Of a DNA stretch of 64,000 nucleotides, positions 11,020 to 21,679 are shown in pieces. Every line of letters begins with the position of its first letter. Position 1 is the first letter of the stretch. Source of the DNA: Petaurus breviceps papuanus. Its lineage: Eukaryota; Chordata; Mammalia; Diprotodontia; Petauridae. The translations under genes were made by a program, and so were the position numbers. Location of the stretch: assembly GCA_028583685.1 (NCBI GenBank), contig JAMXIF010000022.1, positions 3,424,782-3,488,781 on the forward strand, in the 5' to 3' direction. Under the pieces are notes generated by a model. The model was given only the letters and a program-made list of their open reading frames with translations. It had not been told where the DNA came from and ran no database searches.

Positions 11020-11380
11020 ATTCAGTGATTTTGGTAATCAGGCATTCAATAAATGGGGCAATTATTTGCTTTTAGAAAGTATCTATACAGATACAGAAAT
11101 AAATCAATACCAAGCACTTGACTTTCTTCAAAAGAAAATTGAGTTTTATTTGTCAGTATTTGACCAGGAACATAAAAACAAATCCTTCCTGAGGCCACAT
11201 GTGGGACCAAATAAAGATCTTTGGCTAAGGCTTAAGCTAAGCAATGAGCATCTCATGAAAGGAGAGGGGAATCCTAGTGGGAATAGAGAACAGGCAGTGA
11301 GTGTCAGTGGACCTCAGAAATTTAGTGATTCTCTTATTGTCAACAAAAATTGTCTAGAATGCACATACAGTCTCTATTTG
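11020..11380. other. Unassigned sequence under a chance frame
   Basis: The frame at 10982-11437 (151 codons) begins in a SINE-tail-like stretch and ends in an inverted MIR. Its middle has no recognisable domain. I treat it as chance, with no evidence of an exon. Confidence 0.4.
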
Positions 11381-11384
11381 TATT

Positions 11385-11605
11385 TCATAATAGCTAACCT
11401 TCATATAGTGCCCACTCTGTGCCAGGTGTCCTGCTAAGAACTTTACTGTCATCTCATTTGGTCCTCACAACAATCCTGGGACTTAGGACTGTTATTACCC
11501 CCTTTTACATATGAGGAAACTGAGACAAGCATAAGTTAAATGATTTGTCCAGGATCACACAGCTATTGCCAGACACTAGATTTGAACTGAGGTCTTGGTT
11601 TTGTT
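11385..11605 (-). mobile_element. MIR SINE, nearly complete
   Basis: Inverted MIR: aatagctaaccttcatatag, gtgccaggtgtcctgctaag, ctcatttggtcctcacaaca, acatatgaggaaactgagac, ggatcacacagctattg. High similarity to the antisense consensus. Confidence 0.9.
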
Positions 11606-11700
11606 GGTTTGGGTTTTTCTGATTGTTTCTTTTCTGTGTGTTTGTTTTGTTTGTTTTTTTTTTATTGTTTTGTTTTTATTTTTTGCTGAGCCAATGCTCT
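11606..11700 (+). repeat. T-rich (TTTTG)n low-complexity stretch
   Basis: Runs of tttgtttt and a ten-base T run follow the MIR. Confidence 0.7.
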
Positions 11701-12034
11701 GTTTGAATGTGAACCTAGTAGGGGCTCACTAGATATTTGTAAATGAAAGGCATTTTTAACTTTAATTAGATTTAATTTAATTTTAATTAAAAGAGCTCTG
11801 GACTTAAAATCAGATCAGTGTTCACATTCTAGTTCAGTTCAAGTTCAATTAGCCATGTGCCTGACCTTGAGCAATTCATCCTAGAATGTGGCCTATCTTT
11901 TCAGATTGAAAATTGGACCAGGCCCCAGGAATCCCCCTGGTTAACTGTCACCTTACAGCAGCCCCCAGAATGGATGAAGCTTAAGATTCTTTCTAGATCT
12001 AATGTCTTTTGTTCTAGCATCATTTTCATCTCTC

Positions 12035-13870
12035 TGTGATTTAGTATTTTTTATTTTTCCCCAATTACATGTAAAATTGTTTGAACACTCTTTTTTACAT
12101 TCTGAATTCCAAATTCTCTCTCTCCCTCCCTACCCTTTGCCCCCCCCCCAAAATGAAAAGGCAAGCAATTTGACAGGTTATACATGTGTAACCAAGCAAA
12201 ACACATTTTGATGTATGTCATGCCATGAAAGAAACATAGACAAAAATAGAAAAGTAAGGTTAAAAAAAAGTATGCTCCAATCTGCATTCAGATTCCACCA
12301 GTTATTTCTCTGGAGATAGATAGCACCTTTCATTATAAGTCCTTCAGAACTGTCTTGGATAATTGTATTGCTCAGAATAGCTAAACTATTCACAATTGAT
12401 CTTCATACAATATTGTTGTTATTGTGGACAATGTTCTCCTGGTTCTGCTCATTTCACTTTGTATCAGTTCATGTAAGTCTGTCCAGGTTTTTCTGAGAAT
12501 ATCCTGTTTATCATTTCCTATAATACAATAGTATTCCACCACAATTATATACAGCAGTTTATCCAGTAATTTCCCAGTTGATGTCCATCCTCTCAATATC
12601 CAATTCTTTATCATCACTGAAAGAGCTGCTGTAAATATTTTTGTACACATAGATCCTTTACCTTTTTTATGTCTTTGTGATACAGGCAGAGTAGAAGTAT
12701 TTTTTTAGTTGAAGGATGTGCATAGTTTTTTAGCCCTTTAGGCACAGTTCCAAATTGTTATCTAAAATAGTTGAATCAGTATACAACTTCACCAAGAGTA
12801 CATTAGTATTTAATTTTCCTATATCCCCTTCAACATTTGTCATTTTCCTTTTCTTTCATATTAGCCAATCTGACAGGTGTGGGGTAGTGCCTCAAGTTGT
12901 TTTAACTTGCATTTAACTAATCAATAGTGATTAGAGCATTTTTCATATAAATATAAACAATTTTGATTACATCATCTGAAAACTGCTTGTTAATATTTTT
13001 TGACAATTTATCATTTGAAGAATGGTTCTTATTTTTATAAATTTGACTCAGTTTGCTATAGATGATATCTTTATCAAAGAAACATGCTGTAATTGTTTTT
13101 TTTACAGAAATGATTATTAACTATGCATTTCCCTCCATCTTAATTTCCCTGCTTATCTGACTTTCTCCTTCCCCCCCCCATCCATTCTGAAGTATTTTAC
13201 TTCTGACTTTTACCTCTCCCAACCCATCTTCTCTTTATCATCCCCACCTTCTCTTATCCCCTTCCCCTCCTCCTTTACTGTAAGGTAAGACAGATTTCTG
13301 CATCCAATTGAATATGTATGTCATTCCCTCTTTGAGCCAGTTCTGATGAAAGTTAGGTTCACATGCTTCTCCCTTTACCTCCCCCACCTTCCCCTACACT
13401 GTAAAATTTCTTTTGCATCTCTTTTATGTCAAATAATTTACCCCATTCTACCTCTCCCTTTCGCCTCCTCCCAGTGCATGCTTCTTTCTCACGTCTTAAT
13501 TTTTTTTTTTTTTTAGATAATCATCCCTTAATATTCAACTCACACTCAGGCCTTCTGTCTATGTATACTCTTTCTAACTGCTCTAATAAAAAGAAAGTTT
13601 TTAAGAGTTATGAGTATCATCTTCCCATGCAGTGATGTAAACAGTTTAACCTTACTGAGTCCCTTATGATTTTGCTTTCCTGTTTACCGTTTTATGCTTC
13701 TCTTGGGTCTTGTATCTGAAAGTCAAATTTTCTATTCAGCTCTGATCTTTTCATCAGGAATGCTTGAAAGCTCTCTACTTCATTGCACGTATCACTTCCA
13801 TCTCTTATCATTTGATATCTTATGCTTTAAAATTCCTGCTGACTCTAAAATTATTTTAAAGACAATTTTT
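12035..13870 (-). mobile_element. L1 with most of ORF2 missing
   Basis: Reverse L1 in the order 3'UTR (about 12035-12560), ORF2 C-terminus (to about 13100), ORF1-ORF2 spacer (13110-13735), ORF1 C-terminus (13735-13870). Relative to the L1 at 3155-7925, the ORF2 reading stops at the block atcaaagaaacatgctgtaa (equivalent to about 4236). It resumes directly in the spacer next to ORF1, so roughly 3 kb of ORF2 is absent. 5'-truncated within ORF1. Confidence 0.82.
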
Positions 13871-13885
13871 AATTGATATATGTTG

Positions 13886-14095
13886 TTTTTTAATTCAAAA
13901 TCTGTCTCAGATACTTACTAGCTGTACATCCCTGAACAAGTTACTTAACCTCTATCTGCCTCAATTAGGAACTTCAGAACTGGGATAATAGTAGCACATA
14001 CCTCCCAGGATTGTTGCGAAGATCAAATGAGATAAAAATCATAAAGTGCTTAGCTCAGTGCCTGGAACATTGTCGGAGCTCAATGAATGCTTGTT
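13886..14095 (+). mobile_element. MIR SINE
   Basis: Sense MIR: tcagatacttactagctgta, aacaagttacttaacctcta, ctcccaggattgttgcgaag, ataaagtgcttagctcagtg, agctcaatgaatgcttg. Confidence 0.88.
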
Positions 14096-14267
14096 TTCTG
14101 ACGTCCTTCTTTCCTTCTCTGCCTTTATATCTCTCTCCTTCCAGTTAGGCTTTTTGTTTAACAGAGATTCTTTTAAAGAAAAGAGTAACAGGAAGGGGAA
14201 AAATCAGAAAAACCAATTCATAGAAGAAAATCTGACAGTCAATGTAATGATTCATCTCAATGGATTG

Positions 14268-14268
<1 letters not shown>

Positions 14269-14303
<35 letters not shown>
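14269..14303 (+). repeat. (AC)n microsatellite
   Basis: About seventeen uninterrupted ac units. Confidence 0.97.
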
Positions 14304-14304
<1 letters not shown>

Positions 14305-14394
14305 CCTTAGCATAAGAGTGGGGAGGGAAGTGTCCCCTTATAGCTCTTCTCTGGGCCACTTTTGTCCTTTGTTATTTCACAATGGCCAGTTTCA

Positions 14395-14505
14395 ATTGTT
14401 TGGTGGTTGCTATTCTTCCATTTCCATTGCTGTAGTCATTTTGTATATTGTTTTCTTGGCTCTGCTTATATCATTCTGTATCACTTCATGGAAGTTTTTC
14501 CCTGC
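14395..14505 (-). mobile_element. L1 3'UTR fragment
   Basis: gttttcttggctctgcttat followed by ttctgtatcacttcatgg matches the inverted L1 3'UTR block also seen at about 12435-12480 (ctcctggttctgctcatttc). Confidence 0.5.
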
Positions 14506-14610
14506 TTCAGCTCTAACATTCTGTGTTCTAACATCACTGTCAGCCTGAATATACTCTAAAACATGCTCTCAAGTCTCTGTCACCTCTAACATTCTAGGAT
14601 TCTACTAACA
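14505..14610 (+). repeat. SINE-tail-derived repeat units
   Basis: Two or three diverged copies of the cagctctaacattctgtg unit also found at 1289-1432. Confidence 0.45.
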
Positions 14611-14904
14611 GACTTTCTCCTGTTATGCAAATCTAATGACTCAAATCCACAAGGGAACCAGTCATCCTTGCTCTCTCCCTCTCCTTCTCTCTCTCTCTTT
14701 CTCTTTCAACTGGGATTAATGTTGTAGTTCTTAGAAGGCAATTTCCAAAAATGCTTCCTAATTCAAAGAGTGCTTAAAGTCCTGATCACAGCCTTTCAGG
14801 CTGATCAACAGACAGAAAAGCTGAACAATCATAACCCTGTATATGCCCCCTCCCCCACCTCCTCCCAGAACTCTGGCTCTTATTTCTGACCTGGCCATAG
14901 GTCT

Positions 14905-14925
14905 GAGCTTATTCTCTCTCTCTCT

Positions 14926-14993
<68 letters not shown>

Positions 14994-15565
14994 GTCTTTC
15001 TGTGTCTCTATGCGTCTGCTTCTGTCTCTGTCTTCTCTCTGTCTCTGTGTCTTTGTCTCTCTCTATGTCTCTTTCTCTGTCTCTCTCTGTGTCTGTCTGT
15101 CTTTCTCTCTTTGTGTCCTTCTGTGTCTCTGTGTGTCTGCCTCTGTCTCTGTCTTCTGTTTCTGTGTCTCTGCCTGCCTGCCTGCCTGTCTGTCTGTCTG
15201 TCTCTCTCTCTCTTTCTGTGTCTTTTGGTCTGTTTCTGTCTCTCTTCTCTCTTTCTGTCTCTCTCTGCATGTCTCTTTGTCTCACACTTCACTATATCTC
15301 TGTCTCTCTCCTCTCTTTCTCTCTGTCTCACTCTGTCACTCTGTCTCTGTCTCTCCTCTCCTTCTCTCTTTCTGTGTCTCTCTGATTCTCCTCCTCTTCC
15401 CCTTCCTCCCTTCTCTTCTCTCCCTGTTCTATTTCTCTCTTGCTCTGTTTCTGTCTCTTCCTCTCTCTTGCTGTCTCTCAGTGTCTATCTCTTTCTTTCT
15501 GTGTCCCTATCTTTTGTCTTCTATCTGTCTGTATCTCTTTATCTTTCTCTGTTTCTATGATTGTG
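14905..15565 (+). repeat. Very long pyrimidine tract, (CT)n/(CTGT)n
   Basis: About 660 bases almost wholly of C and T with regular G. It runs from (ct)n at 14910-14985 into mixed ctgtctct, then tgcc and tgtc tetramers near 15171-15202, then degenerate ctct. The opposite strand reads as Arg/Glu/Asp-rich open frames and the forward strand as Ser/Leu/Cys-rich frames. Both are simple-repeat artefacts, not proteins. A smaller satellite of the same kind precedes it at 14675-14707. Confidence 0.95.
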
Positions 15566-15599
15566 TGTATATATATTTTTAAAGGAGATATGTTATGGG

Positions 15600-16790
15600 C
15601 TCTATTTTTTCCCACAAAGCTTGTGGCAGAAAGAGAGAGTCAATCCTAGGGGAAATAGGAACATCTTCTGTCCTCTGGTTTGCTTGCTTCCTAGACTTTC
15701 ATGCTACTATGTGGCCTAGAAAATTCCTAAGTGCTACCCAAACCACATTAGAATGTAATGGGGCAATGTTTGACTAAAGAGAAATATAATACAATATAGA
15801 TAATGTTAATATGTGGTTTTCTAAGTATAACAGAGTTCTGTTTTCATTTGAATTTGACATCACTACTTTGACAAAAATAATCTTGGATGTATGAGCATAT
15901 TAATTCACAGTATTTCCCTACATCTCCATTATTCCAAAGTGGCATCATATTGAGTTGTGTCCTCCCTTCCCATGCCCCTAGAGGGTAGTTGCATAAAGAA
16001 AAACCAGTTATGGTTAGGGTTGTATTATGAAATTGAGAAAGCAAATGTCAAGAATGAAATCATGCATAATAGAGTTGATTCTGAGTTACAATTCAGCCCA
16101 AAACAGAACTCAGCTCACACAGAGCTGTAACCTTTGCCTCATGTCCATTTCTGAGCCTGGTCACAGATGAACTAAACCCTAATTCTGACCACAGGTTAAT
16201 TTGTAGTAGTGTCAACAGATTGAAACTTATTCCTAATCTGTGACTCACTACCCTCACTACTGATCCTCTTAATCTGCTACACAGTCTGAGGCAAAATCCT
16301 GGCAACAGACTTATATGGTCATGGATGTCTCACTGAAGCCCATCTCCACTGCTGAAAACATAACAGACAACCTATGGGCTAAAGATTCTGACTTCATCTA
16401 CAAAGTACCAAGCCAGGAGTTAGAAACTTGTCTATTTCCAGCCAAGATTCCCTGAGGTACAGTGAGAAAATGAGATCTATTCCTGTATCTCCTCATCCTG
16501 TCCCAGAATGTCTGTGTGTACTGAAAGGAGAGGCCCACATTTTGTAGGAAGTACTCCACAAGGGTCATTAGCTTTCCAATTTGGCTGCATCAGATGGTTT
16601 CACAGGAGGGGATGTCAATTCAGTGTCAGTAGGCAGCTGTCTCCCTCTGTCTCTAAGCTGCCTGAGTCCAGCATTGCTGGGGTCTGAGAGACCTTTATTC
16701 CAGCACAGGAACCTTCAGCTCTGAGAACTCAGGACATCCTAACAGATAGGAGAGAAGAGGGAACACCTAGTCAAAGGTGATGTTGTATAT
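15600..16790. other. Mostly unassigned sequence
   Basis: About 1.2 kb without a recognised gene or clear repeat. A stretch at 16130-16300 has repeated ctgaccac and ccctaattc-like phrases similar to 28850-28930, possibly a shared unnamed repeat. Confidence 0.35.
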
Positions 16791-16809
16791 TTTATAAAAA
16801 AAGGTTTGA

Positions 16810-17020
16810 ATTTGGGATCTATAGGCTTATATGGATTTGATTATTGGCTCCTTAATTAAGTAACTGGATGACTATGGTAAGTACTTTCTATGCTCAGTTT
16901 TCTTTCTCTTTAAAATGGAAATAGTAACATTTGGACGACTCATCTCACAGGATCATTGTGAAGGAAGTGATTAATAAGTCTCAATGTGCCATAGAAATGT
17001 GAGTTGTTATTATCATTTCT
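16810..17020 (+). mobile_element. MIR fragment
   Basis: Diverged sense core and 3' half: taactggatgactatggtaa, aaatggaaatagtaac, tcacaggatcattgtgaagg, atagaaatgtgagttgttat. Confidence 0.6.
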
Positions 17021-17054
17021 GCTCAATAACTGCACATACAAATAGTACTATAGA

Positions 17055-17340
17055 TCAGTGATTTAATGCAATAAATCTAACACATAAGAATTAGACATCT
17101 ACTGTGTGCAGGAAATTGTGTTAGGGAAGATAAGGCATTGTCCTTTCCCTCATGAAATTAACCAATTAGAAGAGTTCATAAGTATGAATAAATGCAGGAA
17201 TGAATGGAGGAATGAATGCAAAGCTTTTGCTAAGTGCCGATCATTGTTTAAAGCAATAGAGACACAAATACAAAAGTCATAATATCCTTGCACTCCCAAA
17301 ACTTGCACTTTAGTAGTGGAGATACAACATTCTGGGCAGT
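17055..17340 (-). mobile_element. L2 3' ends, two adjacent copies
   Basis: The first (about 17080-17165) has agacatctactgtgtgcagg and cctttccctcatgaaattaa. The second (about 17200-17335) has gctaagtgccgatcattg, tagagacacaaatacaaaag and cactttagtagtgg. Both are inverted, decayed L2 termini. Confidence 0.6.
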
Positions 17341-17635
17341 TGTGATGGGGAAGAGAATTGGGGTTTGAGAGGTCATGGAGATGCTGTGTGGAAGTAAATA
17401 AGTCCAATGACATGTTCTTTCCAGGAACAATGAAGTGGGGGTGTGTTTCGGGGAGAGGGGTGGGGCAGAGGGTTACAGGTAATAATGGTAGGATGGGAAA
17501 TGGACATGGTGAAGGGAGGAGTTCAGTGTTTCAGGGCGGGCCGAGCTCAATGTCCAAACTGTTTGCCAGTCATGGTCTTCAGCAATAATGCATATTATCG
17601 AGCTCTGTAGCATAAACTGTAATGATCATGATATC
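17341..17635. other. Unassigned G-rich sequence
   Basis: G-rich forward strand with no recognised gene. The frame at 17358-17588 has no domain. Confidence 0.3.
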
Positions 17636-17639
17636 ATTT

Positions 17640-18250
17640 ACCTAAAATGTGAGAGGTACTTTAGCAAGCACTGGGTACACAAAGACAGAAAGGAAAGCAT
17701 CTCTATGCTTAAGGAATTTAGATTTGACAGAGGGGCTACAATAAACTAATAATTTTGATAATTTATAGTATGTCTAATTTTGTCATGTTTCAGCTATGTC
17801 TGACTCTTTGTGACCTCATTTGGGGTTTTCTTGGCAAAGGTACTGGAGTGGTTTGCCATTTCCTTCTAGAGCTCATTTTACAGATGAGGAAACAGGCAAA
17901 TGGGGTTAAATGACTTGCCTAGGGTCACTCAGTTATTAAGTATCTGATTCCAGATATGAACTCAGGTCTTCCTGATTCCAGGTCTGGTGCTCTATCCAAT
18001 TTGCCACTTAACTACCCTAATTTGAGGTATGAGAGAACACTAATTATGAGAGAGCAGTGATTAGGAAAATCAGGAAAGGATTTACATAGGAGGTGGTATC
18101 AGAACAAAACCTTGGAGGAAGCCAAGGATTTTAAGAGGTGAAAATGTAGAGGAATACATTCCAGGAATTAGAGACAGTTTCGGCAAAAGCATGGAGGTGG
18201 GGTACAGAATGTCAACTTTGGGAAACAAAATAGGTCTGAGATTGGGATGC
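17640..18250 (-). mobile_element. L2 fragment split by a SINE
   Basis: The left part has gtactttagcaagcactggg and tacacaaagacagaaaggaa. The right part (from about 18020) has aaatcaggaaaggatttaca, ccttggaggaagccaagg and acattccaggaattag, matching the L2 3' region in inverted order. The SINE at 17775-18018 lies between them. Confidence 0.75.
17775..18018 (-). mobile_element. tRNA/CORE SINE, full length
   Basis: Inverted long SINE: gctatgtctgactctttgtg, acctcatttggggttttctt, gtactggagtggtttgccat, agggtcactcagttattaag, atgaactcaggtcttcctga, then the antisense head. Confidence 0.92.
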
Positions 18251-18289
18251 AATGGATATTAAAAGAGACCCTAAATGGGTCCAGTAACC

Positions 18290-18440
18290 CATCAGTGCTC
18301 TAGTAACTCCCTAAGAGTTGCCAACCTCGGTTTGTGGAAGGAGTTTCCTCATCTGGAATTTCTTTATACCAGTGAAATCATGGGTCCAGTCCTCACCTCT
18401 TATCTTCAAGGCAATAGGAAGCCAATGGAGAATTACAAAC
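18290..18440 (+). mobile_element. CORE-SINE 3' domain
   Basis: gttgccaacctcggtttgtg, aaggagtttcctcatctgga, accagtgaaatcatgggtcc is the 3' domain also seen at 29880-29970, 40270-40355 and 60515-60550. Confidence 0.55.
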
Positions 18441-18602
18441 CACTCAAGAGCACAGGACTAAGGAAGCAGGAGACAGAGTAGGTATTTAATAAATGTTCTT
18501 GTTAAAATAATTATTAGAATAGTCACTGATTAGGTAATACTAAGAAAGTCATTTTTCCTTTTTGGGATTCAGTTTGAGTCTATATTAAAAAAGGGCTAGA
18601 CT

Positions 18603-18755
18603 TGGGGCGGCCAGGTAGCACAGCAAGTAAGAGCACCGGCTCCAGTGTCGGGATGACCTGTATCAAATCTGGGCTCAGATACTCAGCACCACACCCAGAA
18701 ATAACTGGCCATGTAACCTTGAGCAAGTTACTTAACCCCGACTTCTTTAAAAAAA
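18603..18755 (+). mobile_element. tRNA-derived SINE, short type
   Basis: Begins ggggcggccaggtagcacag with aagtaagagcaccggctcca, ends taacttaaccccgactt-like sequence and an A run. Flanks aaaaaagggctagact and aaaaaagg...ggctatact look like a target-site duplication. This is the monomer of the dimer at 58615. Confidence 0.9.
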
Positions 18756-18892
18756 AGGGGGGGGGCTATACTAAAATTGGCATCCTCTATAGCTCAGATA
18801 TTTTGTCTTCTGTTCTAAAGTCCCCTCCAGTTCTCACTTGGTCAGGGCTCTAAGTAAAACACAAAACTTTCCCTCAGTAAATCTGTGAAGTT

Positions 18893-18942
18893 GCCTTTGT
18901 TTTGTTTTGTTTTGTTTTGGTTGGTTGGTTGGTTGTTTTTTG
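18893..18942 (+). repeat. (TTTTG)n and (GGTT)n simple repeat
   Basis: Pentamer run passing into four ggtt units. Confidence 0.9.
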
Positions 18943-18979
18943 GAGGGCTTGGGGCAGGGTTGGATGGGTTGCATATTAT

Positions 18980-19165
18980 AATGGAATGAGAGTTGCATCT
19001 GAAATCATAAGGCCTAGTTTAAAGTCTCAGTGTGATATTAACTAGCTGGGGAACCTTAAATAAGTTACCTTATCACTCTGGGCTTCATTTTCCTTGACTG
19101 CAAAATAAGGAGATTTAACCAGATGATCCCCAGGATTCTCTAAAGATACATTCCTCTGATCTATC
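18980..19165 (+). mobile_element. MIR/THER-type SINE
   Basis: Sense: gagagttgcatctgaaatca, ttaactagctggggaacctt, cttgactgcaaaataaggag, then aggattctctaaag tail. Confidence 0.7.
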
Positions 19166-19189
19166 TTCTCAGACTGAATCTAATTTTTC

Positions 19190-19437
19190 CTTGAAGTCCT
19201 TTAAATTCCTCTCCAGGCTGGACTCTGGACTTTCTCTACCATGTTCCAACTCCTGCTATCATCATCCACACCCTGATCCCTCTCTTTCAGCTCCCTTTTA
19301 TATATTGTCTTGCCTTGTTAGAATGTAAGTTCCTTGAGGACAGGACTATCTTTCTACTTCTATTTGTATCCCCATTGCTTAGCACAGTGCATGACACATA
19401 ATGAGAACCTAACAAGTGCTTGTTGAATGACTGCCAG
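19190..19437 (+). mobile_element. L2 3' end
   Basis: Sense L2 terminus: gttagaatgtaagttccttg, aggacaggactatctttcta, tttgtatccccattgcttag, cacagtgcatgacacataat, aagtgcttgttgaatgac. Confidence 0.88.
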
Positions 19438-19689
19438 AGGCCCATAAGAAACAACTAATACTTCAGACTAACACAGTACTATTAAAACATGACTTATTAC
19501 TTTTATTGGTTCTACTTTTTTTTACATTTTACTTTTATTGGTGCAGCTTTCTCATTAGCACCAACTCAGCTGGGTGAAAAAAAAAGCTAGGGTCAATTAG
19601 AAAATAATCAATCACATTTCTCTAATGTCTTTTAGTTTTCCTTTAGAAAAAAATAATAATATCTTTCTTTACAACAATATAATTATGAT

Positions 19690-19850
19690 ATTTTACAGAT
19701 TAGGAAGGTGAGTCTCCAAGAGAGAACATGAAGTCACCTTGTTCACATAGCTAGTTAGCTTTTGTACCTAGGATTCAAACCCAGGTCTGTCCTCTCCCCC
19801 CACATTTTCCATATTGCCATGCTGTATCTCTAGGAAGTGAAAGCAGTTCA
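19690..19850 (-). mobile_element. MIR fragment
   Basis: cagattaggaaggtgagtct, gttcacatagctagttagc and ttcaaacccaggtctgtcct are the antisense core and tRNA half. Confidence 0.7.
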
Positions 19851-20134
19851 GAAGATGATGGACAAGATTAAGGTCTAGGAAAAAGACTTCTTTTTCACCT
19901 AGACATGGAAGAAATATATAAGTTCCCCAGTCTCCCTCCATTTTCAATCCCGTATAGACAGGACAGAGCATCCCCCCACTCCCAGCTCTGGGGTTTGCTC
20001 CTCCTTGAGCATCTGGCCAATTTCAACTAGGAGAGATAGAATCTTTGATTCACTCTCCTAATTAAATCAAGCCATTTGGCTCTGTTTTACAAGCCTCCAA
20101 CTGAGGAAGAGAATTAGCTGTGATTCTCATTAGT

Positions 20135-20275
20135 GAATAATAGCATTGTATAGTAGATAGAAAGTTGGACTCTAAGTCAGAGAGATTGAGGTTCAAGTCC
20201 CACTTTTCAAACCTGTGTGACCCACTCAGGGCCTCCCAAGCAACTGTCTAAGATGACAAGTTGCAGAGAAAGTGA
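20135..20275 (+). mobile_element. MIR/THER-type SINE fragment
   Basis: atagtagatagaaagttgga, gaggttcaagtcccac and a broken core followed by caagttgcagagaaagtg. Confidence 0.6.
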
Positions 20276-20379
20276 TAATTTTTATTTACTGAAAAGATTC
20301 CTTACCTAGATCTCCCTATACTGAAATAACTGATATAATAATACAATATAAGACTAATATAATATTAATAATTATAATA

Positions 20380-20480
20380 ATTTTATAGTATTTTGTAGTT
20401 TGCAAAGTGCTTTTCTCACAACAATCCTGTGAGATAGAGAATGAATCAGTTATTATAATCTTCATTTTACATATGTGTCA
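20380..20480 (-). mobile_element. MIR 3' half
   Basis: tagtttgcaaagtgcttttc, tcacaacaatcctgtgagat and ttcattttacatatg are inverted MIR. Confidence 0.7.
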
Positions 20481-20484
20481 GGGA

Positions 20485-21205
20485 TCATTGGCAATGGATA
20501 TCAATTGGAGTCAGGCTCTCTTCTACTTCTCTTTCCTGCATATTTTGTGATTTTAAGCTAGGTAATTTGAATAATCCTGCACAGCTTATTAAAGAAAGGT
20601 GGTAGTGGGGATAGAGAGATAATCATGGAGAGCTTGATGCTTCTTCATGCACATATCTAAAGGCTTTAAACACTGTAAGAAGTGCTGAGGTAAATTGGAA
20701 ATGTGCCACCCAGGTTTGGGCAAGAGTGGAAGTAAAAAATGATCAATCAATACACATTTTATGAAGCTGGGAACTCCCTTATTAGATGGGATAGGAGGAT
20801 AGCTCCTGAGAGGCCACTTGTGTTTAAAGCCTGGGATGTGAGTTCAGGTGTACAAAAGAAGGCTTCAGAATAATATATGTACTATGAAGTGGAGTTGAAT
20901 CTTTGAGCTGCAAACACAAATGAAGTCATGTTCCACACAGACCAGTTGTTAGAGATCTGGTCCCCTGGGAAAGGAAAGAAGTGACCTCTGCTGGAGGATG
21001 AGGAGGATAACATAACCACTCATAAAGGACACAGAAAGAGGACTTTCTTCTAAAGTCCCACCACATTTCAAATTCTGAGGGATATTGCCAAATGTAGAAC
21101 TTTTGAAATTCTTATTTCACTCAAGAGAAGATAAGTCAAGGAAATGAAAAGGCTCGCACAATGTACCCGAGGGACTTCATGTCAAGAGGGAGCTTCTGTC
21201 ACACA
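20485..21205. other. Unassigned sequence
   Basis: About 700 bases with no recognised gene or repeat. Purine-rich in places. Confidence 0.35.
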
Positions 21206-21679
21206 TATGAGGTACTTAAGGCTCAGAAAGATTAAATGACTTATTCATCATCACACAGGGGTAAGACTTTACATTTATGCCCAAATATACTTCATGCCTT
21301 ACATATTATTATATATTATACATTATTGCATTTTCTATATTATTAGATCTGTTTCAACATTCTACCCTGTGTAGCTCCTTTGTACCCTGTCACCCACTAT
21401 GTTAGCTATCCTTCCCAGCTTTGTGTTATTTGCAAATCTAATGATTATCTACCTCTTTATCCATGTCACTGATAAAAAATATTAAATAGAATATAGTCTG
21501 GCACAGATCAATGATCTGCTTCACTAGAAACCTTTAATTAGCCTTAATCCATTCAAGAGAAGTAGAATGAATATTTATCAGAGACATTGCAGAGAAATTT
21601 CCTGTTCAAGTAAGGATTCAGGTGGGCTGCCATCTTGGACCATTTCAATATTTGAGATTATGTGGAGAGAGACAAAAGA

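Noticed and set aside
10982-11437. 151-codon forward frame
   Set aside because: It starts in SINE-tail sequence and ends in an inverted MIR, with no domain or exon signals.
14758-15582. Overlapping long open frames on both strands (149-190 codons)
   Set aside because: They lie wholly in the (CT)n/(CTGT)n tract and encode only Arg/Glu/Asp or Ser/Leu/Cys repeats.
18765-18785. Short U6-like phrase tatactaaaattgg
   Set aside because: Only about fourteen bases match and no other U6 RNA sequence follows.
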